A stretch of 64,000 nt of DNA from PZPK01 sp965230795 (GTDB taxonomy: Bacteria; Pseudomonadota; Gammaproteobacteria; Pseudomonadales; Oleiphilaceae). Positions 58,893 to 64,000 of this stretch are shown here, in pieces. The translations under genes were made by a program, and so were the position numbers. Below the pieces are notes generated by a model, which was given only the letters and a program-made list of their open reading frames with translations, ran no database searches and had not been told where the DNA came from. The stretch spans positions 1,178,001 through 1,242,000 of the forward strand of contig OZ246020.1 in assembly GCA_965230795.1 (NCBI GenBank), given 5' to 3'. Position 1 is the stretch's first letter, and each line of letters opens with the position of its first letter.

Positions 58893-61511
58893 ATGCCCGA
58901 CTTTTCTGATCTGTCACCACATCATCAATCTGATCTTCCCATTGAGGCAGTGCTTCCCGAACTTCGGCAAGCACTGACACAGAACCACGAAGCCGTGTTG
59001 CAGGCGCCGCCCGGTGCAGGCAAAACCACTCGGGTGCCGCTTGCCCTGTTGCAGGAGGATTGGCTGCAAGGGCAAAGCATTCTGATGCTTGAACCCCGGC
59101 GTATCGCAGCACGCAATGCCGCGGCGCGCATGGCGAGTGCCTTGGGAGAGTCGGTGGGCGAGACTGTAGGCTATCGGGTACGACTGGATAGCCAGGTAGG
59201 ACCCAATACCCGTATCGAAGTGATCACAGAGGGCATCCTCAGCCGACGTTTGCAGAACGACCCGTCCCTCGAAGGTGTGGGGCTGGTGATCTTTGACGAA
59301 TTCCACGAGCGCAGTCTGGACCTGGATTTGGGTTTGAGTATGACGCTCCACGGCCGATCCCTGTTTCGCAATCCGGATGAGGGTGAGCGAGCGCTGAAAG
59401 TGTTGGTGATGTCGGCGACTCTGGAAGACAAAGGTATTTCAGAAGTGCTGTCTGACAAAGTTAGGCCTGCACCGGTGATCCATAGCGAAGGCCGGCAGTT
59501 TCCGGTGGATGTGCGCTATGGTAAACCCTGGCAGCCGGGGGAAAATCCGGTACCCGGTGTCGTCTCGGCCATCCTTGAGGCGCTGGCTGCTGAAAGCGGT
59601 AGCGTATTGGTGTTTCTTCCCGGAAAACGCGATATTCGCGCAGTGGAACAGCACCTGAAAGATCTGGCCCAGGATCCGGCCTATCGGAGTCTGTTTGAGC
59701 CGGTGCTGCTGGCACCTCTTTATGGCGATATGACGCTCAAGGATCAGAGCCAGGCCATTGCTCCTGCACCTGCCGGACAGCGCAAGATTGTGCTGGCCAC
59801 GAACATCGCCGAGAGCAGTTTGACCATTGAAGGGGTGCGTGTGGTCATCGACACCGGATTGTGTCGGGAACCTATTTACGATCCGCGCACCGGTATGACG
59901 CGCCTGCAAACACGGCGCATCTCACGAGCTTCGAGTATCCAACGGGCGGGCCGGGCAGGCCGGATGAGTGCCGGAGTCTGTTATCGGCTGTGGTCTGAAG
60001 CCCAGCAGGATCAGATGGAGCGACATCCCAGCCCGGAGATATTGCAGGCCGATCTGACGGCGCTTGCTTTGCAACTTGCTTGCTGGGGGACGACCGATCT
60101 CAGTGAGCTTCGCTGGCTGGATACACCGCCTCCCGGAGCCTTTCAACAGGCCTGTGAGTTGTTGCAGTCGCTGGGTGCGTTTCAACAGGATGAAGCGGGA
60201 AACTGGCAGGTCAGCAAGCATGGTCAGCAGATCTCAGCCTTGCCTGTGCATCCGCGCATCGCTCATATGCTGGTGGAAGGGGCCAGACGAGGTCTGGCAT
60301 CACTGGCCAGTCGCATTGCGGCACTATTGGTGGAACGGGACCCCTTGCACGGGGCCGGACCTGATCTGAGTCTTCGACTCGGCTTGTTTGATGCGCCCAA
60401 TGCAGGCGCCCGACGACCCAAAGGAAAGGTGCAGCGACTGCTTGCCTTGCAGCGACAGTTTCTGGAACAGCTGAAAAAGGAGGTCAGCACCGACGCGGAG
60501 GTGGTCGCGGATCCCGATGACGAACGCTGGCTGGGCTTTCTGTTGGCGCTGGCGTATCCGGACCGTATCGGTTTGCGCCGCAAGGAAGGTGGTCGGGACT
60601 ATCTGCTGAGTTCAGGGCGCGCGGCGCGTTTGCCTGAAGCAGACACTTTGCAGCAGTCAGAATGGATCGTAGTCGCCCAGTCTGGCGGAGAGCACGGTAG
60701 TCGACAGGATACGATTTATCTGGCCTTGCCCCTGGATGCAACCTTGTTCGAGCGGGAACTGGCGGAGCTGGTATCGGAGCAGACGCTTGCTGATTGGGAT
60801 GACAAGCGCGAGCGCTTTGTCGCCGAGACACAACGCTGTATCGGTAAACTGGTGATATCGCGTCAGGTTTTGAAGAATGTACCGGCGGAGACGAAACGCG
60901 ATGCGCTGCTGGCGCTGCTTCGTCGCCGGGGTCTGGATCTGCTGCCCTGGACGCCCGCGCTGAGGCAGTGGCAGGCCAGGGTGGTGATGTTAAGGCAGCT
61001 GGATTTGGTTCAGGGTCATAGCAGCGAATGGCCGGATGTATCGGAGCAGGGCTTGCTCGGCAATCTCGAAAACTGGCTGGGGCCTTATCTGGATGGCGTC
61101 GATAGCCTCAGTGGCTTTGCCCGTCTCGATCTGAAGGCCATGTTGCAGACCCTGTTACCCTGGCCTTTACCGCAACGGTTGGACGAGCTGGCGCCGGAAA
61201 AGCTGGAGGTGCCATCGGGTTCGCGAATTGCTATCGATTATGGTCAGCAGCCACCGGTACTGGCGGTGAGACTGCAGGAGATGTTCGGTGCCAGTCAGAC
61301 ACCTGCGGTGGCGCAGGGCAGGGTGAAACTGATGTTGCATCTCTTGTCACCGGCTCAGCGTCCACTGGCGGTGACTCAGGATCTGGTCAGTTTCTGGCAA
61401 GGGCCATATGGGGATGTGAAGAAGGATATGAAGGGGCGTTATCCCAAGCACTACTGGCCGGATAACCCCCTTGAAGCTGAAGCAACCCGCCGGGCTAAGC
61501 CACGGAAGTAG
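58893..61511 (+). CDS. hrpB: ATP-dependent RNA helicase-like HrpB
   Basis: 872 residues. DExH helicase: Walker A GAGKTTRVP, FDEFHERSLD (DEFH box), VMSATLE, then LATNIAESSLTIEGV and QRAGRAGRMSAG (motif VI). HA2, OB-like and HrpB-specific C-terminal domain follow (KGRYPKHYWPDNP near the end is characteristic). Slightly longer than the usual ~820. The last 17 bp overlap the convergent leuA gene. Confidence 0.95.
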   Translation: MPDFSDLSPHHQSDLPIEAVLPELRQALTQNHEAVLQAPPGAGKTTRVPLALLQEDWLQGQSILMLEPRRIAARNAAARMASALGESVGETVGYRVRLDSQVGPNTRIEVITEGILSRRLQNDPSLEGVGLVIFDEFHERSLDLDLGLSMTLHGRSLFRNPDEGERALKVLVMSATLEDKGISEVLSDKVRPAPVIHSEGRQFPVDVRYGKPWQPGENPVPGVVSAILEALAAESGSVLVFLPGKRDIRAVEQHLKDLAQDPAYRSLFEPVLLAPLYGDMTLKDQSQAIAPAPAGQRKIVLATNIAESSLTIEGVRVVIDTGLCREPIYDPRTGMTRLQTRRISRASSIQRAGRAGRMSAGVCYRLWSEAQQDQMERHPSPEILQADLTALALQLACWGTTDLSELRWLDTPPPGAFQQACELLQSLGAFQQDEAGNWQVSKHGQQISALPVHPRIAHMLVEGARRGLASLASRIAALLVERDPLHGAGPDLSLRLGLFDAPNAGARRPKGKVQRLLALQRQFLEQLKKEVSTDAEVVADPDDERWLGFLLALAYPDRIGLRRKEGGRDYLLSSGRAARLPEADTLQQSEWIVVAQSGGEHGSRQDTIYLALPLDATLFERELAELVSEQTLADWDDKRERFVAETQRCIGKLVISRQVLKNVPAETKRDALLALLRRRGLDLLPWTPALRQWQARVVMLRQLDLVQGHSSEWPDVSEQGLLGNLENWLGPYLDGVDSLSGFARLDLKAMLQTLLPWPLPQRLDELAPEKLEVPSGSRIAIDYGQQPPVLAVRLQEMFGASQTPAVAQGRVKLMLHLLSPAQRPLAVTQDLVSFWQGPYGDVKKDMKGRYPKHYWPDNPLEAEATRRAKPRK

Positions 61512-63213
61512 CCTCTGCCTGATTGGCATGTGCCTGAGAAACGCAGCTCAATATGGCTTCGAAGTTGGCGCTGAGCACATCATGGTGCTTGGCCATGCCG
61601 CTATAGCGTTCGCCATTAATCTTCAGTTGCACGTAAGCCGCCGCGTTAGCATCGCTGCCTTCGCCCAGCGCATGCTGGTCGTAGTGGACGATTTCCAGAT
61701 TCCAGCTCATTGTTTTGGAGATGGCATCACAAAATGCTCCAAGGGCGCCATCTCCCTGCCCATTCACTTCAATCGTCTTGTCACCGCTTTGCAGGCTGGC
61801 GCGAATCTGTTCCTGGTCATCATCCCGATCCAGGTGATAGGCAGAGAGGTGAAAACCATCGGCCGGATTCATAAAGGCCTGTTGGATAATGCGCCAGATG
61901 TCCTGGCCGCTAACTTCGGAATGAGTGCTCTCTGCGTGCTGCTGCACTTTTCGACTGGCTTCTATCTGCATCCAGCGAGGCATATGCAGCCCAAAGTCCT
62001 GTTCCAGGATGTAGGCAACGCCACCTTTGCCGGATTGGCTGTTCACGCGGATGACCGATTGATAGTCGCGGCCCAGATCGCGCGGATCAATGGGTAAGTA
62101 CGCCACATCCCAGCTGTCTTCCGGCTTCTGCTGTGACAGACACTTCCGGATCGCATCCTGATGACTGCCGGAAAAGGCGGTGTAGACCAGTTCGCCCAGC
62201 CAGGGGTGGCGGGGATGCGCGGCGATTTGCGTACATTCGCTGACGACCCGAACGACTTCATCGGCATTGGATAAATCCAGTTTGGGATCAATGCCCTGGC
62301 TGTAGAGGTTCATGGCCAGTGTGTAGTTATCCATATTGCCGGTACGCTCACCGTTGCCCATCAGTGTGCCTTCAATACGATCGGCGCCCGCCATCAGGCC
62401 CAGTTCCGCGGCGGCAATCGCGCAACCGCGGTCGTTGTGGGTGTGCAGGCTGATAATCAGGCTGTCACGCTGGTTGACGGAATCGCAGAAGGTTTCGACC
62501 TGATCGGCGAAAACATTTGGTGTCGCGCATTCGACCGTTGCCGGAAGATTGATGATAACCTTGTTGGCGGGGGTCGGTTGCCAGACATCAATCACCGCAT
62601 TGCAGACTTCGACAGCAAAATCCACTTCGGTACTGGAAAAGCTCTCGGGAGAATACTGGAAACGCCAGTTGCCTTCGGGGCGTTTGGAGGCCTCGTCCAT
62701 CACCTTTTGCGCGCCATGACGGGCGATCTCAACAATGCCAGGCTTGTCCATGTTGAATACTTTTTGTCGCTGCACCGGCGACGTGGAGTTGTAAACATGG
62801 ATGATAGCGCGTGGTGCACCGTCCAATGCTTCGTAAGTGCGCTCGATCAGTTCATCGCGTGCCTGCACCAGAGCCTGAATGGTCACGTCCTCAGGAATCT
62901 GATCTTCCTCAATCAACCAGCGGCAGAAATCAAAATCATCCTGGGAAGCGGAAGGAAAACCGATTTCGATTTCCTTGAAGCCCATTTTCACCAGCAAGCC
63001 CCACATACGCTGTTTCTGTTTGACGCTCATGGGCTCGATCAGAGCCTGGTTACCGTCGCGCAGATCAACCGCACACCAGATGGGCGCGGCCTCGATCTGT
63101 TGTGAAGGCCAGCGTCGATCCTGCTTGTTCAGTTTGGGGAAAGGCCTGTACTTCGTATGGGTGTAGCCCCTTGAAGCGTTACCGGATGCGGAATTACCCG
63201 TTACTGATTTCAT
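61495..63213 (-). CDS. leuA: 2-isopropylmalate synthase, long (LeuA type 2) form
   Basis: 572 residues from the ATG at 63213, which has AGGACG upstream; the open frame starts 28 codons earlier without a ribosome site. HMGL-like barrel with DLRDGNQALIEPM, metal-site LHTHNDRGCA and GTLMGNGERTGN. The C-terminal regulatory domain for leucine feedback is present. This ~560-residue form differs from the E. coli ~520-residue LeuA and is common in pseudomonads. First step of leucine synthesis. Confidence 0.95.
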   Translation of the reverse strand: MKSVTGNSASGNASRGYTHTKYRPFPKLNKQDRRWPSQQIEAAPIWCAVDLRDGNQALIEPMSVKQKQRMWGLLVKMGFKEIEIGFPSASQDDFDFCRWLIEEDQIPEDVTIQALVQARDELIERTYEALDGAPRAIIHVYNSTSPVQRQKVFNMDKPGIVEIARHGAQKVMDEASKRPEGNWRFQYSPESFSSTEVDFAVEVCNAVIDVWQPTPANKVIINLPATVECATPNVFADQVETFCDSVNQRDSLIISLHTHNDRGCAIAAAELGLMAGADRIEGTLMGNGERTGNMDNYTLAMNLYSQGIDPKLDLSNADEVVRVVSECTQIAAHPRHPWLGELVYTAFSGSHQDAIRKCLSQQKPEDSWDVAYLPIDPRDLGRDYQSVIRVNSQSGKGGVAYILEQDFGLHMPRWMQIEASRKVQQHAESTHSEVSGQDIWRIIQQAFMNPADGFHLSAYHLDRDDDQEQIRASLQSGDKTIEVNGQGDGALGAFCDAISKTMSWNLEIVHYDQHALGEGSDANAAAYVQLKINGERYSGMAKHHDVLSANFEAILSCVSQAHANQAEATSVA

Positions 63214-63451
63214 AGTGCGTCCTGATATATCCGTCTGCATAACATTCTGGTGTTGTCGAATAGGGTGTTCACGGTCTGAGGGGGAATGTCCTGACAATCC
63301 GGATCTTGTGAATCCGTCTTAAGCAGTGACAACAGAACCTTGACCTTGTGAGTCAGCGGCTTCGTTTCCTTCCTACTGCCAGTCCGTGATCATGGGGAAA
63401 GTCTACGTGATCTTCCGGAGTGAATGATGGCAAAGTTGTCTCTGTTTTTAT

Positions 63452-63470
63452 GCATATTTGCAATATATGC
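63452..63470. promoter_or_regulatory. palindrome between leuA and lrp-like gene
   Basis: GCATAT-N7-ATATGC in an AT-rich stretch, about 85 bp before the lrp-like gene and 240 bp before leuA. AT-rich palindromes of this kind are bound by Lrp/AsnC proteins; the site fits autoregulation and perhaps leuA control. Confidence 0.4.
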
Positions 63471-63553
63471 CTAATATGGATATAAAAAAGGGTGAAAAAT
63501 ACCAATAAATAGAAATATGCTTAGATGATAATGTCTAAAAGGTAAGTATTTTG

Positions 63554-64000
63554 GTGAAACTGGATCGTACTGACCGACTGATTCTGTCGGAGTTACAAAA
63601 GAATGGGGCAATCAGCAATCTGGAGCTGGCGGACCGTATCGGTTTGTCGCCATCCCCCTGTTCCCGCCGGGTCAAGGCGCTGACGGATGCCGGCATCATC
63701 GGACGTACCGTTACCCTGTTGGACGAGAAGCAACTGGGGCTGAGTCTGATGGCGTTGATTCATATCAGCATGGATCGTCATACACCCGAGCGTTTTGAAG
63801 TGTTTGAGTCGGCGGTTCGGTCTTATCCGGAAGTGCTGGAGTGTTTATTGATTACCGGTTCGGAAGCGGACTATCTGCTCAAGGTGATCGTCAAGGACAT
63901 GGAGAGTTACCAGCACTTTCTGCTGGGCAAGTTAACCCGTGTGGAAGGGGTTTCCGGGGTTCAGTCCAGCTTCGTCATGCGCAAGGTGGTATATTCCACC
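63554..64000 (+). CDS. Lrp/AsnC-family regulator (cut by window edge)
   Basis: 149 codons to the right edge, GTG start at 63554 (TTG at 63551 also possible; AGGTAAG upstream). Helix-turn-helix KLDRTDRLILSELQKNGAI then ELADRIGLSPSPCSRRVKAL; RAM effector domain with LECLLITGSEADYLLKV. Close to full length (~155), so only the last residues are missing. Divergent from leuA, so leucine-responsive control is plausible. Confidence 0.9.
   Translation, partial: MKLDRTDRLILSELQKNGAISNLELADRIGLSPSPCSRRVKALTDAGIIGRTVTLLDEKQLGLSLMALIHISMDRHTPERFEVFESAVRSYPEVLECLLITGSEADYLLKVIVKDMESYQHFLLGKLTRVEGVSGVQSSFVMRKVVYST

Noticed and set aside
61471..63166. Plus-strand ORFs inside leuA
   Set aside because: Shadows of the strongly conserved minus-strand leuA frame.
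63214..63553. Leucine attenuator (leader peptide with Leu run) before leuA
   Set aside because: No Leu-codon-rich short frame followed by a terminator hairpin is visible on the minus strand.

Overview
The window looks like a chromosomal segment of a marine, alkane-degrading gammaproteobacterium in the broad Oceanospirillales/Pseudomonadales area. The evidence is a canonical AlkB alkane hydroxylase with two rubredoxins, a lexA-sulA pair next to two small genes as in Pseudomonas, a gacA-uvrC-pgsA-tRNA block, and a complete 'dedicated proteobacterial sortase' locus of the kind known mainly from marine bacteria. An Alcanivorax- or Ketobacter-like host is plausible, but I cannot fix the genus from sequence alone.

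Layout. 1-9.5 kb is housekeeping and lipid-type metabolism: a cut-off hydrolase, a membrane phosphoesterase, an OYE-family oxidoreductase, an M48 lipoprotein protease, a double-hotdog thioesterase, an SMP-30-like protein, htpG behind a heat-shock-type promoter, and a glycine-zipper protein. 9.5-10.45 kb is a gene-free block of nested direct and inverted repeats. 10.4-13.6 kb holds a glycosyltransferase and a response regulator/diguanylate cyclase pair. 13.8-19.8 kb holds the SOS genes (lexA with two LexA boxes, sulA) and gacA-uvrC-pgsA. 19.8-20.7 kb holds tRNA-Gly, tRNA-Cys and tRNA-Leu(UAA).

21-27.5 kb: an L,D-transpeptidase, an alanine-rich lipoprotein, a GntR regulator, a secreted protein and alkB-rubredoxin-rubredoxin-DUF445. 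The gntR and alkB promoters share the same 10-bp word in opposite orientation, which suggests that GntR controls alkB. 27.5-33.6 kb: a compact biosynthetic cluster (adenylation-carrier-reductase enzyme, methyltransferase, UGT-type glycosyltransferase) with a divergent TetR regulator. 33.7-38.7 kb: a DUF1800/DUF1501 pair, a periplasmic histidine phosphatase and an AGCS symporter. 39.0-40.2 kb: tRNA-Leu(CAG) followed by 3.4 copies of a 315-bp tandem repeat packed with terminators and decayed tRNA pieces.

40.3-43.4 kb: a Fic protein, an ACR3 arsenite carrier and a deaminase. 43.6-49.65 kb is an AT-richer array of small genes of unknown function, all on the plus strand and separated by palindromic sites ending in GTTRRRY-like words. 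I read it as a degenerate integron cassette array without integrase (CALIN). It has been invaded by a complete IS3-family element, which split a lipoprotein gene cleanly, and by three 208-bp MITE-like elements derived from a REP-associated transposase. It ends with a yoeB toxin remnant. 49.67-56.7 kb is the sortase system (two-component pair, OmpA-like PdsO, VIT/vWA target, sortase). 56.7-64 kb holds a GNAT, an AraC regulator, hrpB, leuA and a cut-off Lrp/AsnC gene.

The most unusual signal is at the tRNA genes. All four intact tRNAs are immediately preceded by an 'echo': a copy of the tRNA's own short upstream flank plus its first 17-25 nt, breaking off in or just after the D arm and followed by short perfect hairpins before the real tRNA. 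The two tRNA-Leu echoes share a nearly identical 48-49-nt core although they lie 18 kb apart. The 315-bp repeats downstream of tRNA-Leu(CAG) carry matching 5' and 3' tRNA scraps filled with hairpins. I do not recognise this element family.
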